Positions 51,778 to 61,048 of a stretch of DNA of 64,000 nt are shown here, one piece after another. A model generated the notes under the pieces. It was given only the letters and a program-made list of their open reading frames with translations. It was not told the origin of the DNA and made no database searches. Made by a program: the position numbers and the translations under genes. The stretch spans positions 17,752-81,751 of the forward strand of contig NZ_LAPV01000084.1 of the NCBI RefSeq assembly GCF_000971275.1, in the 5' to 3' direction. The stretch's first letter is position 1, and every line of letters begins with the position of its first letter. This DNA comes from Devosia psychrophila. Lineage in GTDB: Bacteria > Pseudomonadota > Alphaproteobacteria > Rhizobiales > Devosiaceae.

Positions 51778-51791
51778 TGCAATCGATTGCA
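51778..51791. promoter_or_regulatory. LacI-family-type operator
   Basis: TGCAATCGATTGCA is a perfect palindrome with a central CG, the classic form of LacI/GalR-family sugar operators. It lies 64 bases before the beta-mannosidase start, so a sugar-responsive repressor probably controls that gene. No LacI-type regulator gene is in the window. Confidence 0.6.
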
Positions 51792-51854
51792 CGTGACGTG
51801 ATCGCTGCAGAAACCATGCCGAGCGCCGTCAAAACGGTGCATGAGGAGACGACT

Positions 51855-54329
51855 ATGGCCATGCCAGCCACCTATTCCGCCCTTGATCTGACGGGCAGCT
51901 TCACCCTCTCGTCGCCTACCAGCGACGTCTCAGCACCCATCACCCTGCCGGGTGACGTGCATGGCGCCCTGCTGGCAGCAAACCGTATTCCCGATCCGTA
52001 TTTTGGCGAGAACGAAAAGACCGTGATGTGGGTCAACGAGACCGCCTGGTCGGTCGAGCGCCGCTTCACCGCCAGCGCGTCTGACATTGAGGGCTACCTC
52101 ACCCTCACGCTGGCCGAGGTCGATTGCATCGCCACCGTGCTGCTCAATGGCGAAATTATCGCCAAAACCCAAAACAGCTTCATCCGCAACGACATCGATG
52201 TCACCGGCAAGGTCCGCGTCGGCGACAACACCTTGCGCATCGAGTTCGACATTGCCCCCGACGTCGCCAAGGCGCGGTCGGACGCCCATCCCTTCCCGAT
52301 CCCCTTCACCTACAACTATCAAACCAACGGTTTGAAGGGCATCCACATGAACTTCATCCGCAAGGCCGCCTGCCATGCGGGTTGGGACTGGGGCATTTGC
52401 ATCATGCCCATCGGCGTCTACGGCACCATGGCACTGCGCAAATCGCGCCTCGCGCGCCAGGACAGCGTGCAGGTCGATCAGTCCCATGGCGAGACCTCGG
52501 TCGAACTCTCGATCAAGACCCGCGTCTTCGCCTTCGCCCACGGTGAAGTAGAACTTGAACACGCCATCGACGGTCAGCTCATCGCCGACAAGGTCTCGGT
52601 GCAGAAGGGCGAGAACCTCTTCACCCACAACATTACCATTCACAATCCAAAGCTGTGGTGGCCGGCAGGGCAGGGCGAGCAGCCTCTCTATGAGCTGGTG
52701 ACCAACCTGGAGGGCGAACAAACCACCCGCCAGATAGGCCTGCGCAAGCTCGAATGGATCGTCGAAAAGGACGAAATCGACCACAGCTTCAAGTGCCGCA
52801 TCAACGGTCGCGACATTTCCATGCTGGGCGCCAACTGGATCCCTGCTGACGCCATTCCGTCGCGCATCACTCCCGCTGTCATCCGCGACCTGCTGGAAAG
52901 CGCCAAGGCCGCCAATATGAACATGCTCCGCATCTGGGGCGGCGGTCAGTACGAGCCGGACTATTTCTATGAGCTCTGCGACGAGCTCGGCATCCTGATC
53001 TGGCACGATTTCATGTTCGCCTGCATGAGCTACCCGTCCGATCGCCCCTTCCTTGACAACGTCCGCACCGAGATCACCCAGCAGGTCCGCCGCCTCAGCC
53101 ACCACGCCTCGATTGCGCTCTGGTGCGGCGACAACGAAGTCATCGGCTCGCTCGGCTGGTATCCCGAGACCAAGGCCGCACCCGAGCGCTACGTCGCCAA
53201 TTACGACCGCCTCAACTCCATGCTCGGCAACATCGTCGAGGACGAAGATCCGGCCCGCCGTTTCTGGCCGTCTTCGCCCTCCATGGGCTACCTCGACTTT
53301 TCCGATGGCTGGCACGCCGATACCCGTGGCGACACCCATTATTGGGACGTCTGGCACTCGGCCAAGCCTTTCGAGGCCTACCGCACGGTCAACCCGCGCT
53401 TCGCCTCGGAATTCGGCTTTCAGTCCTTCACCTCGATGAATGTCATCGAAACCTTCGCCGAAGAAAAAGACCGCAATCCGTCTTCGCCGGTGATGGAAAA
53501 CCACCAGCGCAATGCCGGCGGCAATGCCCGCATTCTCGAGACCATGACGCGCTACTTCCGCTTCCCGCGCGACTTCGACCAGATGGTGTTCCTCAGCCAA
53601 ATCCAGCAGGGCCTCGCGATCAAGACCGCGATCGAATACTGGCGCTCCACCAAGCCACGCTGCATGGGCACGCTGTTCTGGCAGATCAACGACATCTGGC
53701 CGGTCGCCAGCTGGTCCAGCCTCGACTATGGCGGGCAGTGGAAGCTGCTACAATATATGGCCAGGCGCTTCTTCCTCCCGGTCAACGTCGTGGCCGTGCC
53801 CAGCAAGGACAACGCAGAAATCACCTTCCGCGGCATCAACGACAGCGGCAGTCCGACCACCATCTCGCTTGAAATTCGGGCCGTAAAGGTCGCCGGTGGT
53901 GATCGCGTGGTGGCCTCGCTTAACACCGCCATCGGCTCGGATGCCGCCATCAGCATCACCACGCTTCAATCCGCCGACCTTGCCGCCGACGAATTCCTGT
54001 TCTTCTCCTGGCGCGGCGCCAAGGGAAATCTGCTCGGTGAAAACGATTATTTCCCCAAGCCCTACAAGGCCTACGAACTGGTCCAGCCCAAAGTCCGCGC
54101 CGCCTGGTCGGACAATGACGGTCAATTCGTTCTGACCTTGACCAGCGATCAGCCGGCCCTCTTTGTCACCGCCACCGTCGACATTCCCGGTTATTTCTCC
54201 GACAACGCCGTGACACTGCTACCCGGTCGCCAGACCGAACTCACCTTCACCCCCCGCCACGGCGCCAAGCCGTCCGCGGCCGAACTGGTGCAGTCACTCA
54301 AGGTGAGAAATTTGAGCGAGACGTTCTAA
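51855..54329 (+). CDS. Beta-mannosidase (GH2)
   Basis: 824 residues from the ATG at 51855, preceded by GAGGAGA; the frame is open upstream but through the operator region. Domains: N-terminal jelly roll (ITLPGDVHGALLAANRIPDP, YFGENEKTVMWVNETAWSVE), Ig-like sandwich, and TIM barrel from ~300 (RDISMLGANWIPADAIPSRI, MNMLRIWGGGQYEPDYFYEL). The acid/base glutamate is Glu428 in LWCGDNEV and the nucleophile Glu519 in FASEFGFQSF. C-terminal beta domains follow. No signal peptide, so it acts in the cytoplasm on imported manno-oligosaccharides. It stands alone behind a LacI-type operator. Confidence 0.93.
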   Translation: MAMPATYSALDLTGSFTLSSPTSDVSAPITLPGDVHGALLAANRIPDPYFGENEKTVMWVNETAWSVERRFTASASDIEGYLTLTLAEVDCIATVLLNGEIIAKTQNSFIRNDIDVTGKVRVGDNTLRIEFDIAPDVAKARSDAHPFPIPFTYNYQTNGLKGIHMNFIRKAACHAGWDWGICIMPIGVYGTMALRKSRLARQDSVQVDQSHGETSVELSIKTRVFAFAHGEVELEHAIDGQLIADKVSVQKGENLFTHNITIHNPKLWWPAGQGEQPLYELVTNLEGEQTTRQIGLRKLEWIVEKDEIDHSFKCRINGRDISMLGANWIPADAIPSRITPAVIRDLLESAKAANMNMLRIWGGGQYEPDYFYELCDELGILIWHDFMFACMSYPSDRPFLDNVRTEITQQVRRLSHHASIALWCGDNEVIGSLGWYPETKAAPERYVANYDRLNSMLGNIVEDEDPARRFWPSSPSMGYLDFSDGWHADTRGDTHYWDVWHSAKPFEAYRTVNPRFASEFGFQSFTSMNVIETFAEEKDRNPSSPVMENHQRNAGGNARILETMTRYFRFPRDFDQMVFLSQIQQGLAIKTAIEYWRSTKPRCMGTLFWQINDIWPVASWSSLDYGGQWKLLQYMARRFFLPVNVVAVPSKDNAEITFRGINDSGSPTTISLEIRAVKVAGGDRVVASLNTAIGSDAAISITTLQSADLAADEFLFFSWRGAKGNLLGENDYFPKPYKAYELVQPKVRAAWSDNDGQFVLTLTSDQPALFVTATVDIPGYFSDNAVTLLPGRQTELTFTPRHGAKPSAAELVQSLKVRNLSETF

Positions 54330-54342
54330 GGATGCCGAAGTC

Positions 54343-54450
54343 GACACCCTCCCCCTTGTGGGGAGGGATCAAGAGTGGGGTGGGCAAAGTAAATAGTGCC
54401 ACAAGAGTGAAGCGGAAACCTCCCCCATGATGGGGGACGCTAGGAGGGGC
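54343..54450. repeat. Inverted repeat, CCCTCCCC family
   Basis: Left hairpin CACCCTCCCCCTTGTGGGGA GGG and right hairpin CCTCCCCCATGATGGGGGA, about 50 bases apart, ending CGCTAGGAGGGG. Less symmetrical than the copies at 48223 and 62844. It fills much of the gap between the mannosidase and the DMT transporter. Confidence 0.6.
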
Positions 54451-54557
54451 CGCACACACCGGGCCCCCATTAATCTCCCTCCGTCATTGACATGCCCCCT
54501 CGCTTCTCCCATCCCTGCATCACGTGGCGCCTCCCGCTACGGCCCTCCGGAACCATC

Positions 54558-55478
54558 ATGTCCGCTCACATCGCGCCCGTTGAAGAGCGCCACAATACCG
54601 GTATTGGCATTCTGCTGCTGTCGCAGCTGATTCTGCTGTTTCTCGATACCTCGGCCAAGTGGATGTCCACCCAGGGCATTCCCACCGGTGAAATCGTCTT
54701 CATGCGCTACGGCATGCATTTGGCGCTCATCCTGCTCTTCGTCTGGCCGCTGCGCAAAGCCGCGCTGTTCCGCACCGCCAACTGGAAGCTGGAAGTGCTG
54801 CGCGGGGTCTGCCTGCTGCTGACCACGGCCGGGAATTTCCTCGCGATGCGCTACCTGCCGCTGACGGTCACGGGTGCCCTGATCTTTACCAGCCCGCTGA
54901 TGGTCTGCGCTCTGTCGGGGCCGCTCCTGGGCGAGACCATTGGCTGGCGGCGCTGGCTCGCCATTGTGGCCGGCTTCATCGGCATCCTGATCATCGTTCG
55001 GCCCGGTACCGAGGCGTTCCAACCCGCCTCGCTGCTGGGCCTCGGCGCGGCATTCTTTGTGGCACTTTTCTCGATCATCACGCGCAAACTGGCAGGTGTG
55101 GATACCGCCATGACGCAGCAATTTTATGCCGGCGCCGTGGCCCTGCTTCTCGTCACACCCTTCGCCTTTGCCGGCTGGGTCTGGCCTTCCGACAACATCA
55201 CCTGGCTTGCCTTCTTCGGCGCCGGGGTTGTGGGCATGATAGGCCATATCCTGATTTCGGTGGCCCACCGCTTCGCGCCACCCTCGACGCTGGCACCCTT
55301 CAACTACCTAACGCTGCTATACTTGGCCCTGGTCAGCTGGATCATCTTCAACGAGCCTCCCGATCGGTGGTTCTACCTCGGCGCCGGCATCATCATCGCC
55401 AGCGGCCTCTACATCTGGCTGCGCGAACGTTCACTCAACAAGCAGTCCACCTCGGTCGACGTGGCGATCGTCGATTAG
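54558..55478 (+). CDS. EamA/DMT-family transporter
   Basis: 306 residues with ten membrane helices in two EamA repeats. First repeat: SQLILLFLDTSAKWMSTQGI, RYGMHLALILLFVWPLR and MRYLPLTVTGALIFTSPLMV ending LGETIGWRRWLAIVAGFIGI. Second repeat: ITRKLAGVDTAMTQQFYAGA and YLTLLYLALVSWIIFNEPPD with the terminal helix GAGIIIASGLYIWLRE. The ATG at 54558 is chosen because the earlier one (54492) adds an unrelated lead. Members export or import metabolites; the substrate is unknown. It overlaps the convergent ndh gene by four bases. Confidence 0.88.
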   Translation: MSAHIAPVEERHNTGIGILLLSQLILLFLDTSAKWMSTQGIPTGEIVFMRYGMHLALILLFVWPLRKAALFRTANWKLEVLRGVCLLLTTAGNFLAMRYLPLTVTGALIFTSPLMVCALSGPLLGETIGWRRWLAIVAGFIGILIIVRPGTEAFQPASLLGLGAAFFVALFSIITRKLAGVDTAMTQQFYAGAVALLLVTPFAFAGWVWPSDNITWLAFFGAGVVGMIGHILISVAHRFAPPSTLAPFNYLTLLYLALVSWIIFNEPPDRWFYLGAGIIIASGLYIWLRERSLNKQSTSVDVAIVD

Positions 55479-56761
55479 CTCTCGGTCACGTCGTTGATCG
55501 GCGGCCTCGTTTCGGCGTCGCCCTGGGTGATCAGCCGCGCGCTGCGCTGCCCGCTCAGATAGATCCATAGCCAGCTCAGCGCTACCGCCAGCCGGTTCTT
55601 GGTGTCGATCAAAAAGTAGATGTGGGCGATGCCCCACACCCACCAGGCAAGCCAGCCCTTGAGCCGAATCCAGCCGAAGTCGATCACCGCAGCGCGCTTG
55701 CCGATGGTCGCCAGATCGCCGGCATGCTTGTAGCGGAATGGCAGGGGCGTCGTGTCGCCGCGTAGGCGCGCGCGGATCACCTGGGCCGCATGCTTGCCGC
55801 CCTGCTTGGCAGCATCGCCAACGCCCGGTACCGGCTTGCCGTCTGCCTTGGCTATCGTCGCCGTGTCCCCCACCACGAAAATTTCCGGATGTGCCGGCAC
55901 GCTGAGATCTGGCGCGACCTTGACCCTCCCCGCCTTGTCCGGCTCGACATCCAGCCACTTGGCTGCTGGAGAAGCCTGCACCCCCGCGGCCCAGATGATG
56001 CACTCTGCGTCCAGCCGCTTGCCTCCATACACCAGCCCGTCGGCATCGATCGCCTCGACTGGCTCACCCAGGATGACTTCCACGCCCAGGTCACGCAGAG
56101 CCTGCAGGCTGTATTCCGATAGCTCCGGTCTGAAATTGCCCAGTACCTTGTTGGCTGCTTCGATTAGCACTACCCGCGCGCTACTAGGATCGGCGCAGCG
56201 GAACTCGCCCTTCAGCGTTTCCCGCGCCAGTTCGACAATAGCGCCCGCCAGTTCCACACCCGTCGGCCCCGCGCCGATGATCACGAACGTCAGCAGCGCC
56301 CCTCTTTGCTCGGGGTCAGGCTCCCGCTCCGCCGCCTCGAAGGCCAGCAAAAGCTTCCGGCGAATGGTAGTGGCGTCTTCCAGCGTCTTGAGACCGGGGG
56401 CGAACTGTTCCCAGTCGTCATGCCCAAAATAGGCGTGTCGCGCCCCGGTCGCGATGATCAGGCTATCATAAGGTACCGGCGCGCCATCGGCGATGAGCAC
56501 TGTCTTGCCCGCAACGTCCACGCCCGTCACCCTTGCCAGCAGCGTCGTTACGTCGTGCCGCTTGCGCAGGATATGCCGGATCGGCCAGGCGATTTCCGAG
56601 GTGCTGAGCGACGCCGTCGCGACCTGATACAGGAGTGGCTGGAACAGGTGATGGTTGCGCCGGTCGATTAGCGTCACCTCGACATCGGCGCCCCCCAGCG
56701 CCTGCGCTGCCGAAAGTCCGCCAAAGCCGCCGCCGACGATAACCACCTTATGCCGTGCCAT
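55475..56761 (-). CDS. ndh: Type II NADH dehydrogenase
   Basis: 428 residues from the ATG at 56761, which has AAGGAGG six bases upstream. Two dinucleotide folds: FAD site KVVIVGGGFGGLSAAQAL at the N-terminus and NADH site FVIIGAGPTGVELAGAIVEL near residue 160. NDH-2 features are HHLFQPLLYQVATASLSTSE, VPYDSLIIATGA, EIFVVGDTATIA and the C-terminal amphipathic region LKGWLAWWVWGIAHIYFLID that anchors it to the membrane. It passes electrons from NADH to quinone without proton pumping. Single gene unit. Confidence 0.92.
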   Translation of the reverse strand: MARHKVVIVGGGFGGLSAAQALGGADVEVTLIDRRNHHLFQPLLYQVATASLSTSEIAWPIRHILRKRHDVTTLLARVTGVDVAGKTVLIADGAPVPYDSLIIATGARHAYFGHDDWEQFAPGLKTLEDATTIRRKLLLAFEAAEREPDPEQRGALLTFVIIGAGPTGVELAGAIVELARETLKGEFRCADPSSARVVLIEAANKVLGNFRPELSEYSLQALRDLGVEVILGEPVEAIDADGLVYGGKRLDAECIIWAAGVQASPAAKWLDVEPDKAGRVKVAPDLSVPAHPEIFVVGDTATIAKADGKPVPGVGDAAKQGGKHAAQVIRARLRGDTTPLPFRYKHAGDLATIGKRAAVIDFGWIRLKGWLAWWVWGIAHIYFLIDTKNRLAVALSWLWIYLSGQRSARLITQGDAETRPPINDVTES

Positions 56762-56857
56762 GAACGCCTCCTTGTTGCCCATTATGTGGTCAGCAAGGGC
56801 TTGTATGGCAAACTAGAGCTGATCGACATTCATCTCAGGATAAGCCGAAAATGGTGG

Positions 56858-56950
56858 CTTTCGAGAACCGGACCGGAGCGTACGTTTGGGTACGTGAGGA
56901 CCGGAAGCGCAGAAAACGGCCATTTGCAGGCCAGCATCAGCGAATGTCGA
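56858..56950. other. Structured intergenic element
   Basis: Between divergent-looking ends of ndh and the sugar-kinase 3' end. It contains CGTAC (56879-56883), loop of six, GTACG (56890-56894), flanked by repeated ACCGGA/ACCGGA units and a conserved-looking AAGCGCAGAAAACGGCCATT. It resembles dispersed intergenic elements I associate with Hyphomicrobiales, but no second copy is in this window. Confidence 0.3.
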
Positions 56951-56956
56951 TCGGCT

Positions 56957-58318
56957 CTAGATTGCCGCCCGCCAGCGCTGGGCGTAGGCATCCAGCCCGG
57001 CCACGGTCAGAGGCTCAACCGCAACCCCAACCGCCGTATGCCCTTCGCCCGCCCCAAACAACATGCTGGCCCCAAGGCTGGTCCCTGTCGCATCGCCCGA
57101 TGCCGAAACCCTCACGCCTGTCAGCCCCGCCAGCGCCTGCGCAAACAGCGCGTTGCGGGCCAGCGGCCCTTCGATAATGATCTCTTTGCCCAGCCCGCAC
57201 AGGCCAAGGCAAGCCTCCGTCACCAGCGCCAGATACAGCGACACCACCGCCGTCCGCTCGCCCGCACTCAGTTCCTCGGCAGGCCGCGTCCAGTGCCCAA
57301 TCGCAGCCGGGAACGGCCCCACACCCGGATTGAAATTCGGCTGCACCCGGATATCCTCGCCAATCACCCGCGCAATATCTGCATCGCTCGGCGTCTTGTT
57401 CTCCGGCACCAACTGGTCAAATTCCCGCCCGCCCATGAACCGCGCCGTCGGCACCGCGCGACCGAACGCATCCACATTGGCCAGGCTGTCCCGCGCCTGA
57501 TCGAGATGGGTTGTATCTCCGCCCACCGTCATCGCAATGGTCCAGGTGCCGGTCGAAATGATCGTGAACGGCGCCTCATGCGCCCCCAGATGCGGCAGCA
57601 GCGACGCATTGGAATCGTGGATACCGCAAGCGACCGGCACGTCCGTCGTCAGCCCGGTCTCTTCTGCCGCTAGCGGCGTGAGAAAACCTATGACCGAAGT
57701 CGCCGGCTTTACCGCGGGAAACAATTTGGTCCAGCCCTGCGCCGCCACCATGCTGGAAAAATCTGATCGGCTCGGCGCCCAGAGGTCAGTATGGCACCCC
57801 AGCGACGTCACCTCGCTCGCCATCGCCCCGGTCAAGCGCCACGCCCAATATTGCGGATAGGTCAGGATCGCGGTGACCCGCGCAAAGTCCGCGCTATGCG
57901 CCTTCGCCTGCCAGAATATCTGTGCGCCAAGGTTTAGCCCGTTCGGCAGTCGGGGCGACAGCGTCTCGGCGAAATTTGGACGCGCCTCGGCATAGCCGGT
58001 CGCCGTCTCTTCGGGCCCATTATGCTCATAGTCCAGCACTGGCATGGCCAGCGCGTCCTCAGCCAACAGCGCCGCCGTCGCGCCATGCGTGGTGATGGAA
58101 ATCCCGTCCACCTTGTGCTCGGCATGCAGCACGGTCAGGCTGTCCAGGATAAACCGCCACAGCATCTCGACGTCTGCATGCGGGTAAAGCCCGTCGCGCC
58201 GCACCACATTGGGAGTGCTCCGCACGGCCACCTGCTGCTGCGTGGCAGAATTGATCAGCACCACCTTGGCATTGGTCTTACCTATATCGATGACGGCGAT
58301 GTGGCGGGGCAGGGACAT
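56957..58318 (-). CDS. FGGY-family carbohydrate kinase
   Basis: 453 residues from the ATG at 58318; an earlier ATG at 58387 adds 23 residues and has a weak AAGGTGA upstream. ATPase fold: phosphate 1 IAVIDIGKTNAKVVLINSAT, second-domain start GISITTHGATAALLAEDAL, catalytic aspartate in VACGIHDSNASLLPHL and phosphate 2 IISTGTWTIAMTVGGD, with adenosine loop GKEIIIEGPLARNALFAQAL. FGGY kinases phosphorylate sugars such as L-rhamnulose, L-fuculose or xylulose. The DIGKTNAK form is nearest to the rhamnulokinase/fuculokinase branch. No isomerase or aldolase gene is adjacent, so the sugar is not known. Confidence 0.85.
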   Translation of the reverse strand: MSLPRHIAVIDIGKTNAKVVLINSATQQQVAVRSTPNVVRRDGLYPHADVEMLWRFILDSLTVLHAEHKVDGISITTHGATAALLAEDALAMPVLDYEHNGPEETATGYAEARPNFAETLSPRLPNGLNLGAQIFWQAKAHSADFARVTAILTYPQYWAWRLTGAMASEVTSLGCHTDLWAPSRSDFSSMVAAQGWTKLFPAVKPATSVIGFLTPLAAEETGLTTDVPVACGIHDSNASLLPHLGAHEAPFTIISTGTWTIAMTVGGDTTHLDQARDSLANVDAFGRAVPTARFMGGREFDQLVPENKTPSDADIARVIGEDIRVQPNFNPGVGPFPAAIGHWTRPAEELSAGERTAVVSLYLALVTEACLGLCGLGKEIIIEGPLARNALFAQALAGLTGVRVSASGDATGTSLGASMLFGAGEGHTAVGVAVEPLTVAGLDAYAQRWRAAI

Positions 58319-58396
58319 GGCGGACGCTCGATAGGACTGGTCCCGCGCCAAATACTTGAAATCTCCGCTATGCACCAGAACTGACATGTTAGTTCT

Positions 58397-58639
58397 TCAC
58401 CTTTCGCTCCGCTCTTCGATTTCCTTCTCGACATGCTCCGGACCTTTGTTTGGGTCCGGCACATAAACCCGCTCTAGTGGGTCCTTGTCCCGATCTTCCG
58501 CTGCCACCTCGGCACCGAGTTGTTCCGCGGCATCTCCCTCGCCCGCGATGACTTCTGCTGCCCGGTTTGGTGCTATGCCAAAATTGTCGACCAGGAAGTG
58601 AACTTCCGCCTTTTGATCGACCGCCTCGTTTTCAGCCAT
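58397..58639 (-). CDS. Small acidic hypothetical protein
   Basis: 80 residues from the ATG at 58639, with AGGAGA six bases upstream. Acidic, soluble and helical: MAENEAVDQKAEVHFLVDNF, GIAPNRAAEVIAGEGDAAEQ, ending PEHVEKEIEERSER. The AENEAV and FGIAPNRAAEVIA pattern resembles small stress-linked proteins found next to catalases in rhizobia, but I cannot name the family. It is divergent from the manganese catalase gene, with both starts 184 bases apart, and may share its control region. Confidence 0.7.
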   Translation of the reverse strand: MAENEAVDQKAEVHFLVDNFGIAPNRAAEVIAGEGDAAEQLGAEVAAEDRDKDPLERVYVPDPNKGPEHVEKEIEERSER

Positions 58640-58823
58640 GGCTGTCTCCTGCATTTCAGCCGCCCGCCGTAAGTTATGCGGCAAAGACGTCAATGCCTCC
58701 GGTGCTGTGGAGTTGCACCTGCGCGGCAGAAGGCCGGTCAGGGGCGCAAATAAGAACTTCAGCCCCGATGGAACAGGTGGTGATCGACACCGTTGGCATT
58801 TTCCTCAAGCAAGGAGATTTCAG

Positions 58824-59750
58824 ATGTTTATGCGAGTCGACAGACTGATTACGGATTTGCCACCGCCTCAGAAGCAGGATCCTAACGCCGCCGCCGCCTT
58901 GCAGGAACTTCTGGGTGGCAAGTATGGCGAGATGTCCACGCTCGGAAACTACATGTTCCAGAGCTTCAACTTCCGCTCAAAGGACAAACTTCGGCCGTTC
59001 TACAGTCTGGTCGCTTCGATAACTGCTGAGGAGCTAGCCCATGTCGAACTCGTCAGCAATGGCGTCGCCATGATCAACAACGGCCCCGAAAAGCCCAAGG
59101 GCGACATGGGTACCGGCGGAGACATTTCCAAAACTCCTTTCGAGGCCATGGCCGATATCCGCCTCGCCTCGGCATTTCTGTCCAACGGCGGCGGAGCAAC
59201 GCCGGTCAACAGCAATGGCGTGTCGTGGAACAACGACTTCATCACCACGACCGGCAATGTCATCTTTGACCTGCTGCACAATTTCCACCTCGAATGCGGC
59301 GCCCGCATTCACAAACTGCGAGTCTATGAGACCCTGAGCGATCCAACGGGTCGCGAAGTCTGCGGCTACCTGCTGGTTCGTGGCTCGGTCCACGCGCATT
59401 CCTATGCACTGGCGCTCAAAAAGCTGACCGGTGTCGAAATCGAGAAGATGCTGCCGACTCCCAACATCAACCTGTCAAAAATCCCTGAATGCCAGAAGTA
59501 TCTCGACGAGGGCTCGCATCGCCGCCTCTACACCTGGAGCCAGGACGACTACAAGGAAATCTCCGGCATCTGGTCCAATGACGAAGTCGCTCTGCCGGGC
59601 GATCCGCCAGGCCCGCTCGAAGTCGTCGAAGGCATGCCAGCAGGTGGCAAGATGCAGCAATTGCAGGGCGTCCCATCCGCCTTCACGCCTGATTATGCCC
59701 CCGAAGAATTTTACGAAATTGCCTCCAAGCTCTACCAGGCGTCGCGCTGA
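58824..59750 (+). CDS. Manganese catalase
   Basis: 308 residues from the ATG at 58824 behind AAGGAG; the long frame upstream is not coding. Ferritin-like dimanganese fold: MRVDRLITDLPPPQKQDPNA, LQELLGGKYGEMSTLGNYMF, the metal ligands in ITAEELAHVELVSNGVAMI and in LLHNFHLECGARIHKLRVYE, and VRGSVHAHSYALALKKLTGV with the later ligands. C-terminal region ends in an extended tail. It removes hydrogen peroxide without haem. Divergent from the small acidic gene, consistent with a shared stress promoter region. Confidence 0.94.
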   Translation: MFMRVDRLITDLPPPQKQDPNAAAALQELLGGKYGEMSTLGNYMFQSFNFRSKDKLRPFYSLVASITAEELAHVELVSNGVAMINNGPEKPKGDMGTGGDISKTPFEAMADIRLASAFLSNGGGATPVNSNGVSWNNDFITTTGNVIFDLLHNFHLECGARIHKLRVYETLSDPTGREVCGYLLVRGSVHAHSYALALKKLTGVEIEKMLPTPNINLSKIPECQKYLDEGSHRRLYTWSQDDYKEISGIWSNDEVALPGDPPGPLEVVEGMPAGGKMQQLQGVPSAFTPDYAPEEFYEIASKLYQASR

Positions 59751-59919
59751 TCGATCCACGGGGCGGCCCAGTGTCGCCCCGTTCGCCTTGCGCCTATCGA
59801 CGGAAATCACCCATGAAGGCTGATCACTGTCCATCCTGCGCTCGCATATGCTATGGCAGCTGCTACATTGGTCGCTCCCACGCTTTCCGGACCGGCTGAG
59901 CGCAGAAAAGTACAGTGAG

Positions 59920-60912
59920 ATGACTAAGTTAGACCGGCGCTTCGCTGTGGCCCCTATGATCGACTGGACTGACCGGCACTGCCGCACGCTCCATCGGCTG
60001 CTGACACGCGAAGCCCTACTGTTTACCGAGATGATCACCAGCGCTGCCGTGGTCAATGGCGATGCGCACCGTCACCTCCGCCTCAATCCTGATGAAGGCC
60101 TCGTTGCCCTGCAGCTCGGAGGTTCCGATCCGGCCGAACTGGCGAAAGCCATTCGCCTTGCCGAGCCCTATGCCTATGTCGAAATCAACCTCAACGTCGG
60201 TTGCCCCTCCGATCGCGTGCAGTCCGGCAAGTTCGGCGCCTGCCTGATGGCCGAGCCTGACTTGGTCGCCGATTGCGTCCGCGCCATGCGCGGTGCCACC
60301 GATCGCCACGTCACCGTCAAATGCCGCATCGGCATAGACGATCAAGACACCGAGGAAAGCCTCGACCGCTTCGCTGATGCGGTGGTTGGCGCTGGCGTAG
60401 ATGCACTTTATGTCCATGCCCGCAAGGCCTGGCTGAAGGGCCTCAGCCCCAAGGAAAACCGCACCATTCCGCCGCTCGACTATGACCGGGTCCACCGCCT
60501 CCGTGCTCGGCTGACTCCGCTGCCCGTCATGCTCAACGGCGGCCTCGAAACCCTCGAAGCCGCCGAAGCCGAAATGGCCCATATGGATGGCGTCATGCTT
60601 GGCCGTGCCGCATATCACACGCCGATGATTTTGGGCGAAGTCGATAGCCGCTTCTTTGGCGTGTCCAACGAGCCACCGACGCTCGAAGCCATCATGCATG
60701 CCATGGCCGATTATGCGACGCGCGAAGCCGCCGACGGCACGCGCCTCAACAATATCGCCCGCCACATGCTCGGCCTCGCCAATGGCCTACCCGGCGCCCG
60801 CCAGTTCCGCCAGATCCTCAGCGTCGACGCCTGCAAGCCCGGCGCCGATGCCTCCGTCATGCTCCGCGCGCTCGAAGCAGTGCAGCGCCCGCGCCTCGCC
60901 GAAGCGAGCTGA
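59920..60912 (+). CDS. dusA: tRNA-dihydrouridine synthase DusA
   Basis: 330 residues from the ATG at 59920; an earlier in-frame start at 59848 adds an unconserved lead. FMN-binding TIM barrel: FAVAPMIDWTDRHCRTLHRL, FTEMITSAAVVNGD, VALQLGGSDPAELAKAIRLA, EINLNVGCPSDRVQSGKFGA with the catalytic cysteine in NVGCPSD, VTVKCRIGIDDQDTEESLDR, DALYVHARKAWLKGLSPKEN and the GGLET and GVMLGRAAY phosphate motifs. DusA reduces U20/U20a in the tRNA D-loop. Complete and typical. Confidence 0.95.
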   Translation: MTKLDRRFAVAPMIDWTDRHCRTLHRLLTREALLFTEMITSAAVVNGDAHRHLRLNPDEGLVALQLGGSDPAELAKAIRLAEPYAYVEINLNVGCPSDRVQSGKFGACLMAEPDLVADCVRAMRGATDRHVTVKCRIGIDDQDTEESLDRFADAVVGAGVDALYVHARKAWLKGLSPKENRTIPPLDYDRVHRLRARLTPLPVMLNGGLETLEAAEAEMAHMDGVMLGRAAYHTPMILGEVDSRFFGVSNEPPTLEAIMHAMADYATREAADGTRLNNIARHMLGLANGLPGARQFRQILSVDACKPGADASVMLRALEAVQRPRLAEAS

Positions 60913-61048
60913 TTCTTTCGCTTACCTGCGGTCATATTTCGTTTCCACCCAATTCAGTTTCGCGCTCGCCCGTGTTACTGACATGGCACCGACGACAGCG
61001 CCCTGCGAAGCGCAATCATGAGTCGCGGCACTTTGGGGAGCCTTGTCA

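Noticed and set aside
51930..53600. 556-codon open frame antisense to the beta-mannosidase
   Set aside because: Shadow of a GH2 gene with both catalytic glutamates visible; composition is not protein-like.
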